Shown here piece after piece: positions 12,701 to 25,600 of a stretch of 64,000 bases of DNA (positions are counted from its first letter, which is position 1; the number at the start of each line of letters is the position of its first letter). The notes under the pieces are model-generated. The model did no database searches. It saw only the letters and a list, made by a program, of their open reading frames with translations, and was not told the origin of the DNA. The translations under genes were made by a program, and so were the position numbers. Source of the stretch: Ligula intestinalis (taxonomy: Eukaryota; Platyhelminthes; Cestoda; Diphyllobothriidea; Diphyllobothriidae); contig JAYGXS010000003.1 in assembly GCA_036362985.1 (NCBI GenBank), positions 74,940,412 through 75,004,411 of the forward strand. The letters run 5' to 3'.

Positions 12701-15700
12701 AAGAAGAAGAAGAAGAAGAAGAAGAAGAAGAAGACGAAGAAGAAGAAGAAGAAGGTGGTGGTCGGTGCTGCGTTAATGCAAAGGCAAAATAAGACGGTAT
12801 TTCAGCTCTTTAGAACTTGGACCTCAATAGACGACTAGGGTGGACAAAGAAGGGGCTTACCTTGAGCGAACCTCTCAACTTACTCAACCTCGCTGTAAAC
12901 CGATTTCAAGGGGGAATGATCACTCGTGACAAAATGGGTTGCATGCTCGGAGCCGTACAAATCAGTCAAGCTGAATGCCCCCCAATCGCAAGTAAGTGGA
13001 AGACAGCTATCCTGAATAGCCATACCTCAACACGATCTAACTGATACTTAGCCAAGCTAGGTAGCGACAGAGCGAGAGGGAGAGAAGTGGCAACCAGTCC
13101 AGTCGGGATTGGATCTCCCGTGATGTGCGCGAGAAAGGCTGGGGTGTGTATGCGTAATTGTTGAATGGGTCTACTACCTCTGATACGAGCCAGATTATAG
13201 TAAGAATGACGTGTCTACAGCCAACGTTCCATCTCTCTCCCCCCCCCCCATCCCCTCCGCCTAATCTGTAGGCGATAATGAGTCAGAATGACAGGAAATG
13301 ATTATGCGGCCTGGCTGACTGGCTGACCCAGATGTGCCGAAAGCATTTCTGACACGTGTGTGTGTGTGTGTCACCGGACTGGATCCCGCCCACGCAGATT
13401 CCCCTGTCACAATGGGCAGCCCTCGCAGGTACGCGTCACAACTGTGTGTCGGGTCTTCTGTACGCCTTATAATACAGGACACGCGTGCGTCCACAGAAAA
13501 GGAGCAGAACCCATCGTAGTGTCGTCCAGTGCCAACGCGCGAATTTGCTAAAAAAATGCACTCCTAATCCGTGGAAAACAAAAATTCACAAGATTTAGGG
13601 TGCCGATTAGCGAGAATTAAGGTTCGGCAGATCTGTACAGTGATTTGTAAAGTTTCAGTGCTTGTCGGGAGGGGTACAGGGGGGGGGGGAGGGGGGGGGG
13701 GCAGGAACATTAGAGAGGAAATATGATATTCTCGTCCGCACAACTCGCTCCTCAACACGTACATACACACGTATCATAAATGCCTAAGTGAAAGTTGTGT
13801 GCAACTGTTTAACGCTTTCGAATTTGAGCCACCCATTTTTTTGCTCTCCATTCACGGGGGAATTTATTATCCTTTACCATCCTCTCTAATCCTCTGCTTT
13901 GTTTGTCTGCATTTGTGATCATGGGGTCATATCTACAGTACATTGCTACCTTTTTAAATGCACGAAAACAAATTATTTTATCTACAACATATCACCATCC
14001 CAATATTTGTCAAATGCGGCCAATCTGTCGCATATGCAATTCAGCAACAACACCAACATCGACGATTCTCCGAAGAAAAAAGCGTGTGAAGAAGAGAAGT
14101 TGAAAGCCGATTTGTCTCCACTATATATAGTTGAGGTGAATGTCGTGAAATACTTGACTTGTGAGTATTACATGACCTTTTACCTTTGTCTTTTTAAAAA
14201 TGATCCTTTATTTACCTTACCATCTGCTCTCCGAGAATTGAGCCATTTTTGCTGAAAATGCAGGTTTGTAAAATCCTCAATATAGCATTCTTCTTCTTCT
14301 ACTCTATCTACGAGGCGAGGTTCAGGATTCTAAGGTGAGTACGCAAACGAAAGCAATGGGAGACTAGAAGCAAATATGCGTGCCCCAGGTTCTTGTTGTA
14401 AAGAAGAGGAATACACGATCTCTGGAACAATAGTTGCATTCTGAGCTTTCGACTCCACATGAGAAGCCATCGTCAGAGTAAATTAAAACAGCAAACGTCA
14501 GCTACGCATAAATGGGGTTGATAAGGGGGGCGGTGTAGTGTCAATAATTGATTTGTCTCTGTCCATGCTACGTCCATTCTCAGAATACAACTATTGTTCT
14601 AGAGATCGCGTCTTCCCCTTCTTTACAATGGGAGACTGTACTGCTCGCGTGACTTATCCCACAAAAAGGACAATTGAAGGCAACAAAAAACGCAAGAAAA
14701 GAAAGATAACCTGACAACCCCGATGATTACAATGAGCAAAAGAAAACGCGGATAAAAGCGTAGGAGAAAGAATAATGGAAGGGAGGGAGGAAGCAATAGC
14801 ATAAAGAAGGAGAAGGAGTAAAAGTGAGCCTACCTGAGAGTTGGCGTCCAGATCAGAGAAGTCATCGACTTCAGAGAAGGAGTTGCAGGTGGAGGACTTG
14901 GAAAACGGTGCAGTGCCCGAATTCAGCGTAGGCAACTGGGAGGGCGAGGCATTGGTAGGGCATCTAAATTGCCGATCGTTTTCCGTTCGACAGTAGGCAT
15001 CTGGAGTGGCCGTAATGCGGGTGCGCTTCTCGGAGTACTGCTGCACACGATCGACCCGTTGGAATCGCGGGTCTGCGGCGTCTTCTTAATAGGTAGATGT
15101 GGGCAGGACAGGAAAAAAACCATTGCAATAAAAATGGGCAGGTGTTAGAAGGATTGCTAAGAAAAAAAGCAATAAGTTATTGAGGTGTCTAGTTGGATTA
15201 GTGCGTTTTCTCGAAAAGAAGAATGTTGTTCATCCACCTATATGGTAGTGGTACTCGGACCAACAGGAAAAAAACAACAAAAAATCGATAAATCTGATTT
15301 TGGTTCACCTGCTTTCCTTCTCTTCTTCTAGGACATCAAGGTGTGTTTTTGTGGGCGGCCAAATACTAAGATCCCAACTGCTATCAAAACGATCAGATTC
15401 AATTGCAGCGCCCACATTTGACTGCTAGTTTCGACCATCCAGTCTACTTTTCAGGTCGTGGCCTACTCCCAGAAGGACACACTAGAAAAGAAGAATCTAA
15501 AAAAGGCCAAACTTAGCCTTCTGCGTACACGGGTCAGCTTCGTGTACGCGCGCGCGCATGTAACTGTTCCTCGGCCTGGTTTTGACAGAAAGTGATTTTC
15601 ATCTACGCATGTTGTAATTTGCGTAGAAATTCGCATCCGGGCTAGGTCAGTGCGGTAGGCGAAGCACCCTAATGCCCTTTGGTCGACAGAATGTGTAACT

Positions 15701-18700
15701 CCCTTTGCAACACTGCAGTCAATCAGTCCTCGATGGTGGGAAAATATCAGTAATAGTTCCGCACCCTTTCCTCTGCTAGCGTTCAAAATCCCACACAATT
15801 AACACGTTTGGAAACTTCGAAATAGGTGTTTGTGGGCAATAGACGTCCTGCGCACTCTTAAATTCGGCCACGAAGGATTGGGCAACACACAGGAGAAGTG
15901 CTAACGTCAGAAGTTGAAGGATAATACAGAAAGCTGTAGCCTTCTGAGCCGCGAAGTTATGATCCATCCAGCAACCAAATATAAATACTCTTCAGGGTGA
16001 CCCCTCCAGGTGGATGTCGCCGAAATGCTTCATAGTCAATTTGAGAAAGATAATAGCTCACAGAAAAAATGCCAAGTTAGGGAGAATGTGTGCAGAGCTC
16101 TGCAGCCGGTGGCAGGGCTCGAAATTCAGTCCCAAAGCACAATGGAAAGAGTGGGTCCCGTAATTTGACCGGTGGGTACCCCCCTACAATAGTTAAGATA
16201 CTAAAATTGCAACAGATAGAATGATACTGTGGCTCAATATGTTTGATACGACTGGCTGATGCTGGCTCACAATCAGAAGTGGTCGTTCCAGTTGCTCTGG
16301 TCTTTTTCGTTAATGATATTCGGCCTGTTTTACCTGTATTAGCACTGCGGGGTTGCTGACGGGGTTAGGGACTGAGTACAAAGGCGCAGCTGAACGAGTA
16401 CGTCGTGATTATTGAATGGTCGTTTGACAGCCTTACAGCTGTGTCAGGCAGCGGCAGAATATCAGCGAAACGCGCGTGTGGCTGGACTTTTCTCCCACTC
16501 TGCTTCTCCAAAACTTCTTTATCATCTCCTAAGGAACCGGGCCTGGAAGATCGCAGTAGTTCGGATTTAACCGACTTCGCCTTAACTCATTTGCGACAAA
16601 TGGTGACCCCGACGTGATCTGAACACGCAACCTTCTGATGAACGCCTATCCACCTGGTCGCTGTAACTTCACACTAAGCCACACAACAAGCAAGGCGGAC
16701 TCACTCGGCCTTCCGCCTCGGCTCGAGACGGACACAACGCTGCAGTGCTATCTCACGGTGCTGATGGTCGAACTCAACGCCAGGCCGAGTTAACCACCTT
16801 TCTACTCTCTATTCTTCTACTTATTCTGTACAGAATATAACCTTCTCCTACTCTGCTTCTCCAAGACTTCGCTATCATCTCCTAAGGAACCGGGCCTGGA
16901 AGATCGCAGTAGTTCGGATTTAACCGACTTCGCCTTAACTCATTTGCGACACCTTTAGCTAGTACCTGTGCTGTCAGCATGAGGTATCATGCAACTCCTA
17001 CACATACAACAGCCTCGCGCCCATTCGTGTGTACTGACAGGTCGGTATCCGTGCCACTTCCACGAAAGTTAAGAGCCCTTAAAAAATGCGTAGTTGGGGA
17101 TAATGTACGCACCCCCTTATTTTTAGATGAATATGCCTGAAAGACCAGTTTCCTTGAAAGGTCGCAGAGTCTTTGGATATAATTTTTGGAAATATATGGC
17201 ATTATGGTTTAGCTTGAAATCAGTGCCTGAGTACTTCAAAATGGGCTGGCTGAGCTACCGAGCGTATTGCCGTTTGAGAATTGTCACCATGTTTTGTGGT
17301 TCGAGATACATGATAAATATAAATTAATAGGAGTTGCTGTCTTCTAATTATTCGCAAGAGCTGGACGTTTGCTTTCAAATGCTGGCAAAGTTTTGTTCCA
17401 CCGTACTTTAACAGAAAGCCCACAGAGGTTGCGAAATCGGTCGGTTTGTACATGAACGCTCGGAAGACCAAAAGAAAGTACCTCTTGAGATAAATGGCTG
17501 CCAACATGAAGAAATAGACAGTTTTAAATACCTTAAAACGAGGTTGCCGACGAATGGACAGAGTGAGGATGACAATGGCTCCCGAATCTATGCAGATGGT
17601 CAAGTTTTCTCCAGCCCTAGAAAGTGCCTATGGACCCGAAGTGATATTTCTACAGTCAAGAAGGTTCGCGTCTACTATGCATCTGCGCAGTCTGACGATC
17701 TCTATAGCTGTGAATGCTACGGGCTACGGACTTGGAAGATGAAAGAAAACTGGAGGATGTGAACCACTAATGCTGGAGGACCACCCTTCAAGTGAAGAAC
17801 ACCGACTTTATCTCAAGTGAAACAGTCCGCACTTGCTGCCACAACATCGTCAGGATATCTTAGGCCCTCCAAGAAAGAGGACTGCGGTTATTGGTCGTCA
17901 ATCTTACAAGCTCAGTGGTACTGTCCACATCCCAGCTCGGCTTAGTCCATCAGGACATGAAGCAGTTATCTGACCTTGGTTTACGGTCTCCGGCGCTGTC
18001 AAAGAGAATGGACTGAATAGTCCAGGTCTGCTACCACGCATCGTCACGCGTGGAGAAGTACGATCTGGGACGTCATCAAGGCCGCCTAGATCAGTTATGA
18101 TTGCAGCCATAACAAACACAGGTAATTAACTCCAATAGGTCAAGCCAATTCCGTGCTCCGTGACATTTCCCGATTTCATGGGCGATTGGACACGTAACAG
18201 CTTGTGAATTACGTCCATACCTTGTCTTCCAGCAAGCGCCATTGACATTTTTAGCGGTAAAAACGGTCGCTGGTCAGGGAAACAGCGCATCCATTTCATC
18301 CTGATCTACCGCTGAAGTAGGCTTTTCGTCTGACCTGATTTTATTACCCTCACATCTTCTGGACAAGTCGTGTGTATAGAAACCCCTTCGTTGGGTTTTT
18401 TTCTCACAACAAATCACTTTTGAAGCTCTGTTTTCGCGGAATAAATTTGAACAAGGCAAAGACGAGTAAATACGCAGAATTCATTGACGTCACATAATTT
18501 TGCGGCCTCTTATTCAACTGCGTACGTTTGTTGCGGTTGCGCATAGTGACGTACAAGAGCGGGGGGGGAGGGGAGGAGTTATCTAGGTGGATATTTAATT
18601 AGACAGCTTGTCTTGCCTTTTTAGTAGGCAATGACTGCACGCAGTTGAAGAAGAGGCTGCGAAATTCCATGACGTCAATGGACTCTCCATATTTCGTCGT

Positions 18701-21700
18701 CTTTGCCTTCTCAACATAAAATGCATTTTAAAATGAATCCGAATGCACCGTCTCAACGTCTTCACCCCGTTTCAACCCAGCGTACAACCCCCACCATGAG
18801 CGACCGTTTTTCTTCCCTAAAAATCCCAAAGAGTTTTATTGCATTGTCTGCTATCTTTTTTCCCTTTGTTCCACTGCATTGACTCGTGTCATTTGGCATC
18901 GCCAATAAGCTGAGATACTAGGGTTTTTTGATATCATAACACACATTTACACAGATAGGGAGTTCAAAGGTACATTTTATCCAAGTAAGCTGAACTGAAC
19001 TTTGCGCCACGATAAAATGGTGCAACAAAAATGCGCACGGCGACCCACAGATAGACAGGTGAAGGTGTCTCCCTTGTACTTGTTACGGCTGCGATCATGA
19101 CTGATCTAGCCGGCCTAAATTATGTCCCGAATGGTGCTTCTCCATTGAATCTTATGCCCTATGAAGGTGTCTCCCAGGGTGAAAGCAATCCAGCTCATCA
19201 GTAACCTCTACCGGAAAACATGTCTGACCCGTAGCCTTCTACACGGCGCGCGCATCCAGGATTGATGGGCATAAGATGAAGGCTGATTGGGGTCAGAAGA
19301 ATAAGCAGCCACAGACCGGCAGTGTGAACGGGGCGTGGAGCGAGAGAGAGCGCTGAGGTCAGGCATGTCGAATGCTCTACGGAACCCTGCAAGCCGTGAT
19401 GACCGCGCTTTGATGTGCACAGCGTTCAGCCGAAGACTAAAACCATATGCCCACATTGACACTCTGGCCCGAGCAAACAAGAGATGGGGAAGGGGGATGA
19501 TAGAGGGAGGGAGGGCAGGATATCCCTTCTGATGCCTGGGTCCGGTCAATTTTGTGCTACTTTCCGAGAATAGAGATAAAAGGAATTGCGATAAAGCATG
19601 AATGGCCTAAGTTTCACTGACAGTACCGGGAAGATTGCTGCGGCAATGCATGCGTAATTCAAAAATGTAACCAAACCTAGCCCCTTTTCGAACTGGGTGT
19701 AGATCCGCCAAAACGTATTCACACTGCACCACAGTCTTTAACTTAATCGAGGCTACTAAGCACTGACCATTGTCTGCTTAGCCAGTTTTAGTGCAGCATT
19801 CGTAGTCGTTAATCGTGTGCGCATATAGTGGGAAAGGGAGCTAATAACACAATGCACCAAAACATATCGCTTTGCTCACGACCAGCTATCACCCCATCCC
19901 ACTCCACTGCGCGAGTTCCGGTCCCTAATACTGTTTGATAAAGCAGTCCACCTTTCGTTGTGGTCGGAGCTTGCTGCTATGAATTTTGGACATAATGCGG
20001 AGCGATATGCCCCAACTACACTGGAGAAATAGCCTTAAGCTACATTGACCTGCAGAATGCAGCGTCTCGATCACTGGGGCAATGCTTTTATTCGCCTGNN
20101 NNNNNNNNTCAGTCTTCGTCACTACTACCTAACAACAATTGTAAGTGATTCACCGTACTAACAGAAGAACATTACCTACACAGACAGGGGAGATAGAAAT
20201 GGTCCTTTTGGCTCATTGGGCATCATCAGCTAGTTACACTAGACCCCGGGGTGTTGCACAACCCGAGACTCGAACGTGCTGATTCGAAGTACAACGCTCC
20301 TCCCTATCTTTGTCGGTAATATCCTTCTTTTTAAACTACTAGACGATGTACGGATGCTGGCAAGGCTCGAGAGTAAGCCCCAAGGTAGAACGGGACGAGC
20401 GAATCCGGGAAACGATCGGTAAGCGCACATTCATTCAAGATGCATCGTACTGAAAACACATTTATTCCTTTACACTACCCACGAGCACTCTAGATTAAAC
20501 CAAAAGGCGCGACGGAACAAGCGGGTTAGATAACCTGATCTATTAAGACCCTTCAAACAGCGCTTAGAATATCAAGTTCTTGTGAAACTGATCAAAGATT
20601 TTTAAAAATCGTCCGGAGGAAGGGTGCTCGCACAGTTCCTGAAAGTCTTTAGGGTTCCGTTGCGGTACTTCCAGTCCCAGAAGCGCTCTCGTTTATCTGG
20701 AGTAAACATGGATAAGTGCAGACTGGCGGTTGACTGAGAAAACGTTCCCCGACTTCTTATAGTCATTGAAACAGCATTGCGCGGCTATCGGAGACTAGTC
20801 AAGAGAGCTGACTGGTACTAGTAGCTTTGAACCGATACCGCTGTCCAGCTGGAGGCAGATAAGCGGCTGACGCAGAACCCGGTTTAACACAGTGTGGACC
20901 CACGGTATTCGCCGACGGAGAGGGTAGCATGCTGGACTATCCACATCTAGTGTCGCAGACTACCACGGGGAATATTTCACCAAGACCACATTACGCGTTT
21001 TCAGATCTTCTAAGAATCCTGTGAGTAGTCCTGATACGTAACATACGATGTCACCCTTGGCCCAAAGACGTTAAGAACCGTCTACTTTTTCGGGCTGACA
21101 ATCATATATCTAAAAAGGAGCGTTTTGGTCAAAGAGGTCAGCTTAAAACCTGGCGTAACACAGTCCGTCATGAAGTTGAACTAATGCTTGGACTTCGGTA
21201 TTCGATCTCTGGTTGCTTGATAAGAGAATGAGCCTGACAACTCATATCTGAAGCGGCAGATTTTCACACATACCATTACATTAACGACGGAGCAGGATAG
21301 ATCGTAATCGTATCAAGTATAGGTACGTGAAGGTACAAACAAGGTAATGGTAGCACTATTGTGACAAAATGAACGGACTCACCTGAGCAGACCAAATGCG
21401 GAGGTGTCAGGAGTGTAGTATCAAGGAAGAAATTTTGTGATGTCGGCTGAAGAGTGCCCAGTGGTGTTCGCATGCTAGAGCACCGTTGAACGTTGGGGCT
21501 GCTGTTGGAGACAGTGCCAGAGGTAAATGCACTGGCGGGGAAGGAGGTGGCGGACATGTTTTGATCAAAATCTGATGAATTGAAAGTGGGGTTCACTTCG
21601 GGGAATGTATCCACCACGGGCTGAGTTGCCGATTCGAAAACTTCTCGGGAGACCTCTGGATCCCAAATAAAGCCAATGAGCACAGTAAATTTGTGATCAA

Positions 21701-22624
21701 CAAGTTTACAATATGCAAGCAATATTCGCTCATTGTGAAGTAATTGGCGAAGATTTCTTTAAGTCATAATTATACCATTAGTTGCTATGGGCGAACATTA
21801 AGATGACTTCTAGGCAAGATATTGGTATGTTGAAAAAATAAAAGCGACCATGCTGTCTGGCAGCCTAGGTCTTGGAGGGCCAAAGCAGACACCATATGTG
21901 GCGGCACAACCTCCCATTATAGCGCTCATCATACTAGACAAGAATCATAACGGACTGGTGTGAGTTGTTTCGGTCGTCGTTCTCCGGATAGGAGTCAAAA
22001 GGGAAACAGCAACTCTCCGAACAAGTTAATTATTCACATTGCACCGAGTAGAGCTCTGGGGAACTAACTAGCCTGACAACTTTCTGATAATTCATAACAA
22101 TAATTAAAGTGGCTTTTCTTCCAAGACTAACTGATGCGCATTACGAGGGAAAAATCGAAACGATGATGGAATTGAACGCTTGCACCTTACGTACAATTAT
22201 GTTGATAGTACTATTGCTTTAGAAGATGATGATTATGGTGGCGGTGGACATCACTGGCCAAAAATGGGCAAAGTTCCCAGTCGTATTAGTAACTTTAGTC
22301 TGACTGTGAGTACAACGAATCCTTATTAGCACTGAGGGAAGTAAGACAACGTGGACCTTCACATAACGAAGGGGAAAAAGCGGTGACACTCCTATCTAAT
22401 CAGAAAATATTCTTAAAATTAAAAAAGTGCTGACCCGCCTTGACGTGTGCGTTGTTTAAAAGCAAAGATATTACGAGGAAAGCAAAAGTGAAACAAGGAG
22501 TAGGAAACAGAAGGATGGCAGTAGTAGTAGTAGAAGTAGTAGAAGTAGTAGTATTAGTACAACTAGGATTATTATTAGCAGTAAAAGTAGTGGTAGTGTT
22601 AGTATTAGAAGTATTAATAGTAGA

Positions 22625-22685
<61 letters not shown>

Positions 22686-25600
22686 ATAGTAGTAGTAGTA
22701 GTAGTAGCCAGGCATCTATTATTCGACAGTAGCAGTAGTAGTAGTGGAGGAGGAGGAGGAGGAGGAGGAGGAGGAGGAGGAGGAGCAATGGAGACACACT
22801 AACTTCGGGTAAAAATACAGCAGTTGCACAGGGCAATGTATCATATGTAGAGGGCGTGCGTTTTTACAGAGACGCGTAAGGAAAATCTCCTTGGAAACGC
22901 TGACCCAGACACCATCAGCCAATGAGTTTTCATTTAGAACTGAAACTTATAAAATGCGGCCTGAGATTCGTAATTGCATAGTTAAATGCTCAGATAGATG
23001 AGAAGGGCTAGAACGATTAAGGGAATATGCGCGGCAGAGGGACCAAATAGGGTCTGGTGAGACGAAGGGATCACTTCCTAAAAAGTTCACCAGCGATAAA
23101 CCCGGCTGATTAACAGCAGAGCTAAATTCAGTATAGACTCGAAAAGGAAGCATGCGTGCAGGCTCTAATGGGTTTCCAATTGTCAGATTTTTCACAGAGC
23201 TCTACTCAAATATGACCCGTCAACGTAAAGGAAATGCCTTATTTTTAGAACTACAATGAATTGATGTTCAACCTCGCGGAGATAACAGTGACCATTGCCA
23301 TCAGTCCGGGGAGCAGGGATGACTTGTGGATCTTTGACATCCCTCTTTCTTTTACATATTAAACGGAGGCTCACATAATGCCAGACACTGAGTCTAATTT
23401 CCTTTAAAATCGACCTACACGCTATCGGTGAATGTAAAGGATGATATGGTCGGGCTGATACTGCACTTGAATCTATCAAATCCATTTTATAGGTCAGATA
23501 AAACAACTTGCCTTGATAAGGCTTCTTAATGTGGACTTTAAAAAAACCTCTTATTTATGTTAGACCCGCGTCCTAGGTCGTTTACTCACGCGTCAGCCAC
23601 AGCACTAAGTGTCCCCCCCCCAGTCAATTTGACTCAAGTAAAACACAGAGACGTGAGCAAAAGAAAATTCTGTTCTACCTTTCCAAAATATAAACCATAA
23701 AATACTATAAAGTTACCTACTAGTGACCACAGAAGTCTACTTACTGACGGTAAATAGGTTGATAGTATTGTAAACACACAATATAACTATTAATAAATCT
23801 AACACAGGCAGGCACAATTGAAATAGTGACGGTTGGAAGATACAACCGCTTGCTACAGGCAGTGTAAATCTGTAAACTGTAAGGCACAGTGACACGACGT
23901 CACAGTCCGTCTTAAGCCTGCATATGTAGAGGCCCACCGACCGCAGAGCATTTAAAGGTTACAGGCCACTCGGTCAGAAGGAGAGTTCATAAACATTAGC
24001 ACAGATGTGCGTGTGTGTACACACACAGAGGGTTGTGTGCAGAAAGGCCAGATCGCATGCTGTTTACGATCATCTCACATAAATAAGAAATTGTTCCGAG
24101 GTGGGTATACGACCGCGAAAACCCACGCAACACTGCTAGACGGACTGGTAATCAGCACAAACTTGAACGCAGAAGGGCGGGACGTTAGTTGTTCGCGCCA
24201 ACCCTCTGAGAAGGAGCACAAAGCACACACATACACAAAGACAGCTATGGCGGCGGAGGCAGCAAGAAGGGAGGCGACAACGGCCTGCTTTCACATGCGC
24301 CAGGGAAGTGGCAGCCTCGGCAGACACATGAGGATGAAATGGGACAACTAGAAGGCTTGCAAACGTCTTTTCCTACAGCTTTTTCACTTCATAAGCAAAC
24401 AAGACTGACTGAAGGAACTTGATATACCAAGCCTGCACTGAGGACGTTTTCATGCAATTAGCTTAAAGCGGAGATGGCCTTCTGGTCCCCTTCTATATCC
24501 CATCTAACAATGGCGACACGATTTCACGATCGAACTGAGGCAACGGACACAGCAAGAGACGAAAAAACAGGGCATATTGACGCGCATCGTCGTGATATTG
24601 GACACGGTTTACTGTTTCAACAACAGTCTCAAACAGCAAAACTGTCTCCGATACGGCAGTCCTGACAGTCACCCACGAACAGGGGACGTCCCAAAAACTT
24701 GAGACAAAGCTTTCCGAATAAACGCTTAAAAAATCTGTCCATCTGGTGCCTGAACATTCTGGTATAATGCCTAGTCTTTCCACCGTCAGAAAAAGCAGAA
24801 TCGTAGGATAAAAGCGAGGTCCCAAGGTCGTATGTCGCAACAGGTCTCTCACCATGTCATCGAACGGAGCATGAGCTAGCTCCCCCCTCTTTCTCAACTA
24901 TCTCGCTGCAGCCAGTATAGATGTCTTCACAAAAAAAACAATGCAAAAAGATGTAATACCCGCAAAAGAGATAAACCTTATTGGATCGCGGGCAACAGAA
25001 GTCGTATCTATTAGGGCTTACAGTCTTGTCATAGGTAGCCAATTTGCTACATATGGCCGGTTACTTCTAGTCGTACTACCGCTGCATAAGCCATGAGAGC
25101 GTATTTATCAGACTCGATATTCCGTTTTTTTTTGCACCTCAACATCGCCGAACCAACCGTCAGCAGCTAGCGCTGAGAGCTCGCAACCTGACTAACAGGC
25201 ATAGGACTGAGCTTCGCCATTAAAATTGCTGCTGAAAGACAGGGAAATAACCACGAAACGACTATCCACAACGGTCCATATTCGATGGAGTCTTTCACAA
25301 TTTTGACAGATGACGTTCGCTAATAGTTTTACCGGATCTGCTCATCTCGAACTGGGGTCCCGTCGGCAGCTGTATAATAACACCATCATCAACAGTAAGA
25401 TCAGCATGAGGTAGTTCACAGACTAACACTTACAAAGACTTTGCATAGATAAAATAACAAAAAAAAGCATATACAAGTTATGCGATGAGCAGTAGAGGCA
25501 AAATGCTACTTGATTTAACGAGAGTTCGCACATAAAAGGCTTGCAAGCAACGCAACGTCTTAAGCTTTCCTCTACAGACGAATCATGGGCGCATTCGCCA

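Larger units (their letters stand above)
19051..21382. other. Non-coding, intron of the RhoGAP gene, with assembly gap
   Basis: It contains the N run and the R3 repeat listed separately. Other frames, including minus 19208-19549, show no motif. Confidence 0.4.

Noticed and set aside
13564..13770. Minus frame with a poly-proline run
   Set aside because: Created by poly-G tracts on plus; no supporting signals.
16601..16680. Functional tRNA-Trp gene on minus
   Set aside because: It has a genome-encoded CCA, most of the anticodon arm is missing, and it abuts the terminal repeat; fits a retrotransposon primer site instead.
22440..22836. Long frames of poly-V, poly-L, poly-S and poly-G
   Set aside because: Translations of the GTA/GGA microsatellite.
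24493..24897. 134-codon minus-strand frame in the RhoGAP intron
   Set aside because: No recognisable motif and no fit by phase to neighbouring exons; a competing plus-strand frame overlaps.
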